From assembly GCF_004799285.1 (NCBI RefSeq), contig NZ_SSND01000006.1, positions 24,490 through 88,489 of the forward strand: a DNA stretch of 64,000 bases, read 5' to 3'. The notes beneath the pieces were generated by a model. That model had not been told where the DNA came from. It searched no databases and was given only the letters and a program-made list of their open reading frames with translations. The stretch comes from Aliigemmobacter aestuarii (lineage in GTDB: Bacteria; Pseudomonadota; Alphaproteobacteria; Rhodobacterales; Rhodobacteraceae). The translations under genes were made by a program, and so were the position numbers. Shown piece after piece: positions 45,626-55,335 of the stretch; within the stretch, counting starts at the first letter, position 1, and the number at the start of each line of letters is the position of its first letter.

Positions 45626-46639
45626 ATGACCGACCTGCTTTCCCGCCTTCTGGCCGAACGCGACTGGCTGATGGCCGACGGGGCGACGGGCACGAACCTG
45701 TTCAACATGGGCCTGTCCTCGGGCGATGCGCCCGAATACTGGAACGCCGACCGCCCCGACGATATCCGCACGCTTTACCGCAGCGCGGTCGAGGCCGGGT
45801 CGGACATCTTCCTGACCAACACCTTCGGTGGCAATGCAAGCCGGCTGAAGCTGCATGGCGGGCAGGGCCGGGTGCGCGAACTGAACCGTCTGGGCGCGGC
45901 GCTCGGCCGCGAGATCGCCGATGCGGCGGGCCGGCCCGTGGTTGTCGCCGGGTCGATGGGCCCGACGGGCGAGATCATGGCCCCGATGGGCAGCCTGACC
46001 CATGAGCTGGCGGTCGAGATGTTCCATGAACAGGCCGAAGGGCTGAAGGAGGGCGGCGTCGACGTGCTCTGGGTGGAAACCATCAGCGCGCCCGAGGAAT
46101 TCCGCGCCGCCGCCGAGGCCGCGTGCCTTGCCGGCATGCCCTGGTGCGGCACGATGAGCTTTGACACCGCGGGGCGCACCATGATGGGCGTGACCTCGGC
46201 GCAGATGGCCGATCTGGTCGAGAAGCTGCCGAACCCGCCCGTGGCTTTCGGTGCGAACTGCGGCGTGGGCTCGTCCGACCTGTTGCGCACCATCCTGGGT
46301 TTCGTGGCCCAGGGTACCGAACGCCCGATCATCGCCAAGGGCAATGCGGGTATCCCGAAATACAAGGACGGCGCCATCGTCTATGACGGCACGCCCGATC
46401 TGATGGCCGATTACGCCTGCCTCGCGCGCGACGCGGGCGCGCGGATCATCGGCGGCTGCTGCGGCACCATGGCCGAACACCTGCGCGCCATGCGCGCGGC
46501 GCTGGAAACCCGGCCCAAGGGACCGCGCCCGACGCTCGAGGCGATCTCGGAGGCCCTGGGGCCCTTCTCCTCGGCCGGGGACGGCACCGGGGACGAGGCG
46601 GGCGGCCCGGCCCGCCGCGAACGCCGCAGGGGGCGCTGA
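45626..46639 (+). CDS. bmt: betaine-homocysteine S-methyltransferase
   Basis: A 337-residue zinc methyltransferase that moves a methyl group from glycine betaine (or a related donor) to homocysteine, making methionine. The pterin-independent homocysteine-methyltransferase fold is clear: DGATGTNLFNMGL at the start, and zinc ligands Cys212 (GANCG) and Cys278/Cys279 (GGCCGT). The last ~35 residues are a low-complexity charged tail. A vitamin B12-independent enzyme, it complements the corrinoid protein 4 kb away. Confidence 0.9.
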   Translation: MTDLLSRLLAERDWLMADGATGTNLFNMGLSSGDAPEYWNADRPDDIRTLYRSAVEAGSDIFLTNTFGGNASRLKLHGGQGRVRELNRLGAALGREIADAAGRPVVVAGSMGPTGEIMAPMGSLTHELAVEMFHEQAEGLKEGGVDVLWVETISAPEEFRAAAEAACLAGMPWCGTMSFDTAGRTMMGVTSAQMADLVEKLPNPPVAFGANCGVGSSDLLRTILGFVAQGTERPIIAKGNAGIPKYKDGAIVYDGTPDLMADYACLARDAGARIIGGCCGTMAEHLRAMRAALETRPKGPRPTLEAISEALGPFSSAGDGTGDEAGGPARRERRRGR

Positions 46640-46724
46640 GCCTTTCGCCATGAGCGGTGTGGCGCGGGCTTGACGGCACGCCCGCGCTCTGCCCCCATGC
46701 GGGAAACCGCCAAGGGGGGATCAC

Positions 46725-47762
46725 ATGCGCGCCGCCGTTCTTCGCCAGTACAATGCCGACCTGTCGATCGAGGAAGTTCCCGATCCGGTCTGCGAACCCG
46801 ACGGCGTGGTGCTGAAGGTCCTGGCCTGCGGCATCTGCCGGTCGGACTGGCACGGCTGGACCGGGGAACATCCGCGCGTCAAGCCCGGCCAGATACCGGG
46901 GCATGAATACTGCGGCGAGGTGGTGGAGGCCGGGCCGCTGGCGAAATGGCGGGTGGGCGACCGGGTCGTGGCGCCCTTCATCCTGTCCTGCGGGGCCTGC
47001 CCGGACTGCCAGTCGGGGCAGGGGCACACCTGCAAGAACCAGCGCCTGCCGGGCTTTACCGAACCGGGCGCCTTCGCCGACCTCGTCAGCGTGCCGATGG
47101 CCCACAACCTGGCGCGGCTGCCCGAAAGCCTGTCGCCGGTGGTGGCGGCGGGGCTTGGGTGCCGGGTGACGACCGCCTGGCACGCGCTGACCGGGCGCGC
47201 GGCGGTGCAGGCGGGCGAATGGCTGGCGATCCACGGCACCGGGGGGATCGGGCTTTCCTGCCTGATCCTCGGCCGGGCGATGGGGGCGCGGGTGATCGTC
47301 GTCGACGTGGTGCCCGAAAAGCTGGACCACGCGCTGTCGCTCGGGGCCGAGATCGCCATCGACGCGCGGCAGGGCGACGTCGCCGCCCGCATCGTCGAGG
47401 CCACCGGCGGCGGCGCCCATGTGAGCGTGGAGGCCCTGGGGATCGAGGCCACCACCAACGGGTCCATCGAATGCCTGCGCGCGCTTGGCCGCCATGTGCA
47501 GGTGGGCATGCCGGTGGGCCACACCGCGCGGATGCAGATCAACATGAACGCGGTCTACATGAAGAACCTCGCGCTTTTCGGCACGCGGGGGATGCCCAGC
47601 TGGCGCTACCCCTCGCTCCTGGCGCTGATCGAGGCGGGCCGGGTGGACATGCGCCCGCTCATCGCCCGGGAGGTGAAACTCGCCGACGCCTCCGCCGAAC
47701 TCCGCGCCTTCAACGGCCCCACCCCGCCGGGGGTGGCGGTGATCGTGGGGTTGGGGGCGTGA
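46725..47762 (+). CDS. zinc-dependent alcohol dehydrogenase family protein
   Basis: A 345-residue medium-chain dehydrogenase. Catalytic zinc is held by Cys38, His60 and Glu61 (GHEYCG) with a later cysteine near residue 146. Structural zinc is held by Cys89, Cys92, Cys95 and Cys103. The Rossmann segment is IHGTGGIGLSCLILGRAMGARVIVVD. The substrate is unknown; related proteins oxidise primary or secondary alcohols. It follows bmt by 85 bp with no sign of coupling. Confidence 0.9.
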   Translation: MRAAVLRQYNADLSIEEVPDPVCEPDGVVLKVLACGICRSDWHGWTGEHPRVKPGQIPGHEYCGEVVEAGPLAKWRVGDRVVAPFILSCGACPDCQSGQGHTCKNQRLPGFTEPGAFADLVSVPMAHNLARLPESLSPVVAAGLGCRVTTAWHALTGRAAVQAGEWLAIHGTGGIGLSCLILGRAMGARVIVVDVVPEKLDHALSLGAEIAIDARQGDVAARIVEATGGGAHVSVEALGIEATTNGSIECLRALGRHVQVGMPVGHTARMQINMNAVYMKNLALFGTRGMPSWRYPSLLALIEAGRVDMRPLIAREVKLADASAELRAFNGPTPPGVAVIVGLGA

Positions 47763-48034
47763 TACGCCAAATCAACCGTAGCTCAATTCAATTGCCGATG
47801 GCTTCAAGCGAAGTGACGCCGGGAACATCATCCTTACGTTAAACATCAGTCCTTCCAACAGGAATTGAACGGCACGGAAAATTCAAACCAGCTAAAGCGA
47901 TTCTTCTCGCCTCCTCAGGGCAATCCTCCCCACTTTCCTCAGCCTCCCGTTTGCGCTATGGGGCGGGCGGGGTGGGCGCTGAGGGGCGACTCCCCCACCG
48001 TGACCCGTCCACATCCTGACCCGAGGACCGACCC

Positions 48035-48703
48035 ATGAAGGCTGCCGTCATCACCTTTCCCGGCTCCAACTGCGACCGCGACATGGCCGTGGCCTTCGAA
48101 CGGGCGGGGGCCGATGTGGCGCGGGTCTGGCACAAGGACACGGCGCTGCCCGCGGGCGTCGATGTGGTGGCCATTCCCGGCGGCTTCTCGTTCGGCGACT
48201 ACCTGCGCTGCGGCGCGATCGCGGCGCGTTCGCCCATCGGGGCGGCGGTGATCGACCATGCCCGCCGCGGTGGCTATGTGCTGGGCGTCTGCAACGGCTT
48301 TCAGGTGCTGACCGAGATGGGCCTTCTGCCCGGCGCGCTGATGCGCAACGCGGGGCTGAAATTCGTCTGCAAGCGGGTCGACCTGCGGGTGGCCACGACC
48401 GACAGCGCCTATACCTCGGGCTATGGCCTGGGCGAGGTGATCTCGGTCCCGGTGGCGCATCACGACGGCAACTACACGGTGGATGCCGAAACGCTGGCGC
48501 GCCTTCAGGGCGAGGACCGCGTGGCCTTCACCTACATGGACAATCCCAACGGCGCGATGGGGGATATCGCGGGCGTCCTGTCGGAAAACCGGCGCGTCCT
48601 GGGGATGATGCCGCACCCCGAGCGGGTGGTGGACGCGGCCCATGGCGGCACCGACGGGGCGCGGCTTTTCGCGGGCCTGATCGGCGGGTTGGCGCTGGCC
48701 TGA
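48035..48703 (+). CDS. purQ: phosphoribosylformylglycinamidine synthase, PurQ glutaminase subunit
   Basis: A 222-residue class I glutaminase that supplies ammonia to PurL. The nucleophile is Cys86 in GVCNGFQ, and the triad is completed by His194 and Glu196 in [22 protein letters not shown] opens the protein. It is separated from purS-purC by 3.3 kb of unrelated genes and lies on the opposite strand. It stands alone, preceded by a 272-bp AT-richer gap without a visible gene. Confidence 0.96.
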   Translation: MKAAVITFPGSNCDRDMAVAFERAGADVARVWHKDTALPAGVDVVAIPGGFSFGDYLRCGAIAARSPIGAAVIDHARRGGYVLGVCNGFQVLTEMGLLPGALMRNAGLKFVCKRVDLRVATTDSAYTSGYGLGEVISVPVAHHDGNYTVDAETLARLQGEDRVAFTYMDNPNGAMGDIAGVLSENRRVLGMMPHPERVVDAAHGGTDGARLFAGLIGGLALA

Positions 48704-48749
48704 GGGGCGGGGCCTTGAGGGGCCTGCGGTCCGCGCCTAGACTCTTTCC

Positions 48750-50519
48750 ATGAGCGACCGCCACACCACGCCAGACGATACCGGCACCGAGGGCACGCAG
48801 GGCATCACCTGGCCCGTGCGGCTGGTCATCCTGTTCCTGGTCCTGGCGGCGGTCGTTGTGGTGTTTGTCACCAACCGATGGCTGACCGAACGCTTCACCG
48901 AGGCGACGCGCACGCGGGCGGAACTGCGGATGGCGCTTTATTCCGGGAACCTCACGTCGGAGTTGCAGCGCACGGCGGTCGTGCCGCTTCTGCTGGCGCG
49001 GGACCCCGAGCTGATCAAGGCGCTGTCGGCGGGCGATTTCTCGGGCACCTCGGCGCGGCTGATGTCCTTCCAGGCCGAAATCGGCGCCGCCTCGATCCTG
49101 CTTCTGGACGTGGACGGGCGGATCGTGGGCGCGACGAACCGCAACCTCCTGGGCACGTCGCTGCGCGAAAAGCCGCAGTTCGTCGATGCGCAGCGGACCA
49201 ATGAGACGGTGTTCTCGGCCGCGCAGTCGGACACGGGCGGTTACGAGTTCAGCTATTCGCGGGCGGTCCGGGCCGAAAACCGCATCCTGGGGGTGGTGGT
49301 CGTCGCCCCGGACCTGGTGAAGTATGAACGCGCCTGGTCGGCCTTCCAGGATGCGGTGATCGTGACCGACAGCACCGGGATCGTGATGCTGGCGACCGAA
49401 CCGCGCTGGCGCGGCAAGCTGCTGGAAGAGGCGCTGGCGGTGAAGGATTCGCCCTCGGCGATGGCGCGGGCGCTGAAGGGCGCGACCGACTGGGCGCAAG
49501 CCCCGCCCGATGCCTATCTGCGCGGCGAGGCGGTGATGCGGACCGAGGCGCGGGTGCCCTTCCGCGGCTGGCGGATCGTGACCTTCACCGCCTATGATTC
49601 CGTGCGCGAACGGGTGAACGGGGTTCTGGCGCTGGAGATCATGGGCTTTGCCATCCTGCTGGCGCTGACCTTCTACTTCCTGTCGCGGCGGGCGTGGTCG
49701 CAATCGCTGTCCTTCCAGAAGGAATCCGCGGAACTGCGGCTTCTGAACGCGCGCCTGCAGCGCGAGATCGCGGAACGCGAGAAGGCGCAGAAGGATCTGG
49801 CCGTCGCCGAACAGACGCTGGCGCAATCCTCGAAACTGGCCGCCCTGGGGGAGATGTCGGCGGCGGTCAGCCACGAGCTGAACCAGCCGCTGGCGGCGAT
49901 GAAGACCTATCTGGCCGGGGCGCGGCTGCTTTTGCAGCGCCGCCGCCCGGAAGAGGCGCTGTCGTCCTTTCAGCGGATCGACGACCTGATCGAGCGGATG
50001 GGCGCGATCACCCGGCAGCTGAAATCCTATGCCCGCAAGGGCGGCGAGGCGTTCGAGCCGGTGGACGTGCGCGCCTGCGTGTCCTCGGCGCTGGCGATGA
50101 TGGAGCCGCAGCTGAAGGCGCGGGTGGTGCGCATCACCCGGACCCTGCCGCGCCAGCCGGTGATGGTGATGGCCGACAGGATCCGGCTGGAACAGGTGAT
50201 CATCAACCTGTTGCGCAACGCGCTGGATGCCACGAAGGACCGCCCCGACCCGCAGGTCGAGATCCTGCTGACGTCGGGCGAGGCGGCGGTGCTGGCGGTG
50301 CGTGACAATGGCCACGGGATCGCCGATCTCGATAACCTGTTCGAACCCTTCTACACCACCAAGAAGCCCGGCGAGGGCGTCGGGCTTGGCCTTGCCATCT
50401 CGTCAGGGATCGTTGCCGATCTGGGCGGACGGCTGACGGCCAAGAACCTGCCCGCGGGCGGCGCGGTGTTCGAAGTGCAACTGCCCCTTCTGGGCAAGGA
50501 AGTTGAAGCAGCGGAGTAA
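48750..50519 (+). CDS. dctB: C4-dicarboxylate-type sensor histidine kinase DctB
   Basis: A 589-residue sensor kinase. Two membrane segments (residues ~22-42 and ~293-313) bracket a periplasmic double-Cache/PDC sensor, with VDGRIVGATNRNLLG inside. A coiled linker leads to the H box with phosphorylated His375 in SHELNQPLAAMKTYL, the N box NLLRNALDA, and G boxes DNGHGI and GVGLGLAIS. The architecture and HELNQPL box match DctB, the sensor for succinate, malate and fumarate. No dctPQM or dctA transporter gene is in the window. It is paired with the regulator that follows. Confidence 0.87.
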   Translation: MSDRHTTPDDTGTEGTQGITWPVRLVILFLVLAAVVVVFVTNRWLTERFTEATRTRAELRMALYSGNLTSELQRTAVVPLLLARDPELIKALSAGDFSGTSARLMSFQAEIGAASILLLDVDGRIVGATNRNLLGTSLREKPQFVDAQRTNETVFSAAQSDTGGYEFSYSRAVRAENRILGVVVVAPDLVKYERAWSAFQDAVIVTDSTGIVMLATEPRWRGKLLEEALAVKDSPSAMARALKGATDWAQAPPDAYLRGEAVMRTEARVPFRGWRIVTFTAYDSVRERVNGVLALEIMGFAILLALTFYFLSRRAWSQSLSFQKESAELRLLNARLQREIAEREKAQKDLAVAEQTLAQSSKLAALGEMSAAVSHELNQPLAAMKTYLAGARLLLQRRRPEEALSSFQRIDDLIERMGAITRQLKSYARKGGEAFEPVDVRACVSSALAMMEPQLKARVVRITRTLPRQPVMVMADRIRLEQVIINLLRNALDATKDRPDPQVEILLTSGEAAVLAVRDNGHGIADLDNLFEPFYTTKKPGEGVGLGLAISSGIVADLGGRLTAKNLPAGGAVFEVQLPLLGKEVEAAE

Positions 50520-50526
50520 AGACAGC

Positions 50527-51855
50527 ATGGCGCGAGCGATGAAGGTTGCGATCGTCGATGACGAAGCCGATATGCGGCAGTCGATCAGCCAGTGGCTGGC
50601 CCTTTCGGGCTTTGACACGGAAACCTATGGCAGCGCGGAAGAGGCGCTGGCGTCCCTGTCGCCGGAATTCCCCGGCGTGGTCGTGAGCGACATCCGGATG
50701 CCGGGCATGGACGGCATGGCGTTTCTGAAACGGCTGATGAGCATGGATTCCGGCCTTCCGGTGATCATGATCACCGGGCATGGCGACGTGCCGATGGCGG
50801 TGGAGGCGATGCGGATCGGGGCCTATGACTTTCTGGAAAAGCCGTTCAATCCCGACCGGATGACCGAACTTGCCAAGCGCGCCACACAGGCGCGGCGGCT
50901 GACACTGGACAACCGCGCGCTGCGGCGCGAGCTGTCGGACGGCACGGTCCTCATGAAGAAACTGATCGGCTCCAGCCCGGTGATGGAACGGCTGCGCGAG
51001 GATATCCTCGATCTGGGGCAGGCCGACAGCCATGTGCTGATCGACGGTGAAACCGGCACCGGCAAGACGCTGGTGGCGCACGCGTTGCACGCGGTGGGCC
51101 CGCGCGCCGGGCGCAAGTTCGTCACCATCTCCTGCGCGGCCTGGTCCGAGGATCAGCTGGCCGAAAAACTGTTCGGGCCGACCTCGGAAGGGCATCTGCC
51201 GCTGGTCGAGGAGGCGCGCGGCGGCACGCTTTGCCTTGAGGATATCGAATCCCTGTCCCATGCGCTGCAATCGCGGCTGCTGACCTTCATCAACGAACAG
51301 GGCACTCCGCCCGAGACGCGGATCATCGCGATCTGCAACGAACATGCGCCAGACAAGTCGCTGGAAGATATCCTGCGGCCCGACCTGTTCTACCGGCTGG
51401 GGGCGATGACGATCGTTCTGCCGCCGCTCCGCCAGCGGGGCGAAGACATCCTGACTCTGTTCACCCGCATGTCGGAACAGTTCGCCGAGGAATACGGCTG
51501 CGACGCCCCCGCCGTGACCGCGCAGGAGGCCGCGCAGCTTCTGCAGGCCCCCTGGCCCGGAAACGTGCGCCAGCTGGTGAACATCGCCGAGCGCGCGGTA
51601 TTGCAGAACCGGCGCGGCTCGGGGTCGATCGCCAGCCTTCTGATGGCCGACAACGAGGCGTCGGGCCCGGCGCTGACGACCGAGGGCAAGCCGCTGAAGG
51701 ATTATGTGGAGGCCTTCGAGCGGATGCTGATCGACAACACCATGCGCCGCCACAAGGGCAGCATCGTCGCGGTGATGGAGGAACTTTGCCTGCCGCGCCG
51801 GACCCTGAACGAGAAGATGGCCAAATACGGGCTGAGCCGGGCGGATTACGTCTGA
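50527..51855 (+). CDS. dctD: DctD-type response regulator with AAA+ domain lacking the GAFTGA loop
   Basis: A 442-residue regulator. The receiver (residues 6-120) has Asp55 as phosphorylation site, with Asp11/Asp12 and Lys105. The AAA+ domain has Walker A GETGTGKT at 174-181 and a Walker B-like LCLED at 235-239, where the usual D-E pair is E-D. The C-terminal Fis-type helix-turn-helix is VMEELCLPRRTLNEKM. Between LFGP (215-218) and GGTL (232-235) there are only 13 residues and no GAFTGA, the loop that contacts sigma-54, so this protein probably does not activate sigma-54 polymerase. GGAG lies ten bases before the start. Confidence 0.86.
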   Translation: MARAMKVAIVDDEADMRQSISQWLALSGFDTETYGSAEEALASLSPEFPGVVVSDIRMPGMDGMAFLKRLMSMDSGLPVIMITGHGDVPMAVEAMRIGAYDFLEKPFNPDRMTELAKRATQARRLTLDNRALRRELSDGTVLMKKLIGSSPVMERLREDILDLGQADSHVLIDGETGTGKTLVAHALHAVGPRAGRKFVTISCAAWSEDQLAEKLFGPTSEGHLPLVEEARGGTLCLEDIESLSHALQSRLLTFINEQGTPPETRIIAICNEHAPDKSLEDILRPDLFYRLGAMTIVLPPLRQRGEDILTLFTRMSEQFAEEYGCDAPAVTAQEAAQLLQAPWPGNVRQLVNIAERAVLQNRRGSGSIASLLMADNEASGPALTTEGKPLKDYVEAFERMLIDNTMRRHKGSIVAVMEELCLPRRTLNEKMAKYGLSRADYV

Positions 51856-52353
51856 TCCGCGCGATCCCTTCCTGACCGGGGCGGGCCCGCGCTGCCGCGT
51901 TAGATCTGCGGCGCTTCAGCCCGTGGTTGAGGTCCGGAAAGGCGCGGCACCCGCAGAAGGGGAGGCAGTGGCCGAAATTCGCCATTGCCCTTTGCCTGAC
52001 TTTCCCGCTAGGGTCGCGAGGCGCGGGTCTGTCCCGCCAACGAATTCTCTGGCCATGGTGAAGGTGCGCATCGTCGCGCCGCTCAGGGTCAGCCGGATCG
52101 GTCGCAAGACTGTTAGCATTGCCCTCATGTCCCCGGACCTGTGCGGCTATTTTAGGTGGGGGGCGAAAACCCTCCAGACGTGAACCGCGATGATGCGCGC
52201 GATGGAAAACAAGGCTTTCGAGGTCTGCCCGCAGGGCAAGGCCCGATTTGCCGCACCGTGCGCCAGCGCCCCTGACAGACATCCGATTGCCCGTATCCAT
52301 TCCTGCTCCGGTCCGCCGGGGCGTTTGCTGCGGGCCGGATGCATTGGATTTAC
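51856..52353. other. 498-bp intergenic / long RNase E leader
   Basis: No supportable gene lies between dctD and rne. The region is likely the promoter and long 5' leader of rne; in other bacteria rne leaders fold and are cut by RNase E for autoregulation. Neither possible start of rne has a good ribosome site. I see no clear -35/-10 pair. Confidence 0.5.
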
Positions 52354-55230
52354 ATGGCAAAGAAAATGCTCATCGACGCCACCCACGCGGAGGAAACCCG
52401 CGTGGTCGTGGTCGACGGAAACAAGGTCGAGGAATTCGATTTTGAAACCGTCAACAAGCGCCAGCTTCAAGGCAACATCTATCTGGCAAAGGTAACGCGG
52501 GTCGAACCCTCGCTTCAGGCGGCCTTTGTCGATTACGGCGGGAACCGTCACGGCTTCCTCGCCTTTGCGGAAATCCACCCGGATTATTATCAGATCCCCG
52601 TGGCGGACCGGAAGGCGCTGCTGGAAGAGGAACGCGCGATGGCGCGGGCCGAGGATGAGGAAGACAACCGCCGGTCGCGCAAGCCGCGCCGCGACAAGGC
52701 GCCCCGTGCGGAAAAGGCCGATACGGTTGCCACCCGCGTCAGCACCGAGATCGCCGGGATGGACGTGGTCGATCTGGGCGAGGATGATGCCGGCGCCGGG
52801 ATCGAGGCCGAACCCCTGACCGGCGCCGAGGCGCAGGCCACCGTGACCGAGGTCGCGGCCGATACCGCCGACTCTTCGGACACTTCCGACGCGCCCGAGG
52901 CGGGCGAGGCCGCCCCCGAGGCCGGTCCGGACGCCCCGGCGCGGTCGGGCGAAGACCGCGACGAACCCTATCGCGCGGTCGATCACGCCGCCGACATCGA
53001 CGACGAGATCGAATCCGTCGCCGACGAGGACGTGACCGAGGAAATCCGCGCCCCCCGCCGGCCGCGCGCGCGTCGCTACAAGATCCAGGAAGTGATCAAG
53101 GTGCGCCAGATCATGCTGGTGCAGGTGGTCAAGGAAGAACGCGGCAACAAGGGCGCGGCACTGACGACCTACCTTTCGCTGGCCGGCCGCTATTGCGTGC
53201 TGATGCCCAACACCGCGCGTGGCGGCGGCATCTCGCGCAAGATCACCCAGGCCGCCGACCGCAAGAAGCTGAAGGAAATCGCGGGCGAGATGGAGGTGCC
53301 GGAAGGCGCGGGCCTGATCATCCGCACCGCAGGCGCCAAGCGCACCAAGGCCGAGATCAAGCGCGACTACGAATACCTGATGCGGCTTTGGGAACAGATC
53401 CGCGAACTCACGCTGAAATCCATCGCGCCTGCGCCCATCTATGAAGAGGGCAACCTGATCAAGCGGTCGATCCGCGATCTTTACAACCGCGAGATCGACG
53501 AGGTTCTGGTGGAAGGCGAGGCGGGCTATCGCACCGCCAAGGATTTCATGCGGATGATCATGCCGAGCCATGCCAAGATGGTGAAACGGTATGACGAACC
53601 GATGCCGCTTTTCGCGCGTCATCAGGTGGAAAGCTACCTGTCGGGCATGTTCAACCCGACGGTGCAGCTGAAATCCGGCGGCTACATCGTCATTGGCGTG
53701 ACCGAGGCGCTGGTCGCGATCGACGTGAACTCGGGCCGGGCGACCAAGGAAGGCTCGATCGAGGAAACCGCGCTGAAGACCAACCTTGAAGCCGCCGACG
53801 AAGTGGCCCGCCAGTTGCGCTTGCGCGACCTGGCCGGTCTGATCGTCATCGACTTCATCGACATGGAAGAGCGCAAGAACAACGCGGCGGTCGAAAAGCG
53901 GCTGAAGGAAAAGCTGAAGACCGACCGCGCGCGCATCCAGGTGGGGCGGATCTCGGGCTTCGGCCTGCTGGAGATGAGCCGCCAGCGGCTGCGGCCGGGC
54001 ATGCTCGAATCCACCACGCAGCCTTGCCCGCATTGCCACGGCACCGGGCTGATCCGGTCGGATGACAGCATGGCGCTGACGATCCTGCGCGCGCTGGAAG
54101 AGGAAGGCACGCGCAAGCGGTCGAAAGAGGTGCTGCTGAAGGCGCCGGTCGCGGTGGTGAACTACCTGATGAACGCCAAGCGCGAACATATCGCGCTGAT
54201 CGAGGCGCGGTACGGCATGGCCGTCCGGATCGAGGCCGACCCGCATCTGGTGAGCCCCGACTATTCGATGGAGAAGTTCAAGACCGCGACGCGGGTCGTC
54301 CCCGACACGGTGACGCAGGCGATTTCCGGAAACGCCAGCCTGATGGGCGAGTGGGTCGAGGAAGACGAGGACCTGCCGGTCGAGGAGGATGAGGTCGAAG
54401 AGGCCGAGGAGGCCGCCGCCGAGGCTCCCGCGCGCAGCGAGGCCGGTGACGCCGCATCCGGCAACGGCAACAAGAAGAAGCGGCGCCGCCGCCGCCGTCG
54501 TCGCGGCGGAAGCGGTGCATCGCGCGAAGGCGAGGGCCAGATGGGCGCCGAAGACGGCGACGAGGGCAGCGATGCCGAAGGCGCCGATGAGGATGACGCC
54601 GAAGGCGCCGCCGAATCCGGGGTGCCCGCAGAGGCCGCGGATGACGCCGTGACCGAGGAAAAGCCCAAGAAGTCGCGCAGCCGCAGCCGGTCGTCCCGGT
54701 CGAAGGCGAAGGCCGAAACGGCCGATACCGCCGCAACCGCAGCCGCGCCCGACGCCGCAGCCGTTGCTCAGGCCGATACGGTCGAGGCCGAAACGCCTGC
54801 GGCCGAGGCGGTGGAGACGGTCGAGGACGCGCCCAAGGCCAAGTCGACGCGCAGCACGAAGGCCAAGGCGTCTACGGCCAAGGCGTCTGCGCCGAAGGCC
54901 AAGAGCGCGTCGAAGTCGAAGGCCACCGTTGCGGAAACGGCCAACGAGGCGGATGGCGAAGCGCCGAAGCCTGCCAGCCGGTCGCGCAAACCCAAAGCGA
55001 AGGCCACCGAGGACGCCGCCCCGGTGCCGCAACCCGCGGCGGAACCCGAAGCCGCGCCCGAACCTGCACCCGTTGCCGAAGGTGCGCCGGATGCCGGGCT
55101 TCAGCCCGATCCGGGACAGGTTCCCGTGGCCGAGACCACGGCGCCCGATCCGGCCGAGGCAGAGGCCCCGCAATCCGACGCGGGCGAGCCGAAGCCGCGC
55201 CGCAAGGGTTGGTGGTCCCTGGGCCGCTGA
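52354..55230 (+). CDS. rne: ribonuclease E
   Basis: The 958-residue endoribonuclease is the core of the RNA degradosome. The N-terminal S1 domain (starting ~residue 35) is interrupted by an acidic insertion (~95-235), a known feature of alphaproteobacterial RNase E. Catalytic aspartates are Asp457 (VAIDVNSG) and Asp500 (IVIDFIDM), 43 apart as in E. coli, and the zinc link is Cys558/Cys561 (CPHC). Residues ~680-950 are disordered, with a run of lysines and arginines (KKKRRRRRRRRGG) and Ala/Glu/Lys repeats, for RNA and partner binding. It processes mRNAs and sRNAs, including CcsR and UpsM in R. sphaeroides. Confidence 0.96.
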   Translation: MAKKMLIDATHAEETRVVVVDGNKVEEFDFETVNKRQLQGNIYLAKVTRVEPSLQAAFVDYGGNRHGFLAFAEIHPDYYQIPVADRKALLEEERAMARAEDEEDNRRSRKPRRDKAPRAEKADTVATRVSTEIAGMDVVDLGEDDAGAGIEAEPLTGAEAQATVTEVAADTADSSDTSDAPEAGEAAPEAGPDAPARSGEDRDEPYRAVDHAADIDDEIESVADEDVTEEIRAPRRPRARRYKIQEVIKVRQIMLVQVVKEERGNKGAALTTYLSLAGRYCVLMPNTARGGGISRKITQAADRKKLKEIAGEMEVPEGAGLIIRTAGAKRTKAEIKRDYEYLMRLWEQIRELTLKSIAPAPIYEEGNLIKRSIRDLYNREIDEVLVEGEAGYRTAKDFMRMIMPSHAKMVKRYDEPMPLFARHQVESYLSGMFNPTVQLKSGGYIVIGVTEALVAIDVNSGRATKEGSIEETALKTNLEAADEVARQLRLRDLAGLIVIDFIDMEERKNNAAVEKRLKEKLKTDRARIQVGRISGFGLLEMSRQRLRPGMLESTTQPCPHCHGTGLIRSDDSMALTILRALEEEGTRKRSKEVLLKAPVAVVNYLMNAKREHIALIEARYGMAVRIEADPHLVSPDYSMEKFKTATRVVPDTVTQAISGNASLMGEWVEEDEDLPVEEDEVEEAEEAAAEAPARSEAGDAASGNGNKKKRRRRRRRRGGSGASREGEGQMGAEDGDEGSDAEGADEDDAEGAAESGVPAEAADDAVTEEKPKKSRSRSRSSRSKAKAETADTAATAAAPDAAAVAQADTVEAETPAAEAVETVEDAPKAKSTRSTKAKASTAKASAPKAKSASKSKATVAETANEADGEAPKPASRSRKPKAKATEDAAPVPQPAAEPEAAPEPAPVAEGAPDAGLQPDPGQVPVAETTAPDPAEAEAPQSDAGEPKPRRKGWWSLGR

Positions 55231-55335
55231 GGCCCGGTGCCATGCTTGTGATCGCCGGGGCAGGGGATGTGACCTGCTGCCCCGGTGACGCCACCCGCCC
55301 TTGCGCCTAAAAGGAACGGGTCTGGAGGGACAGGA

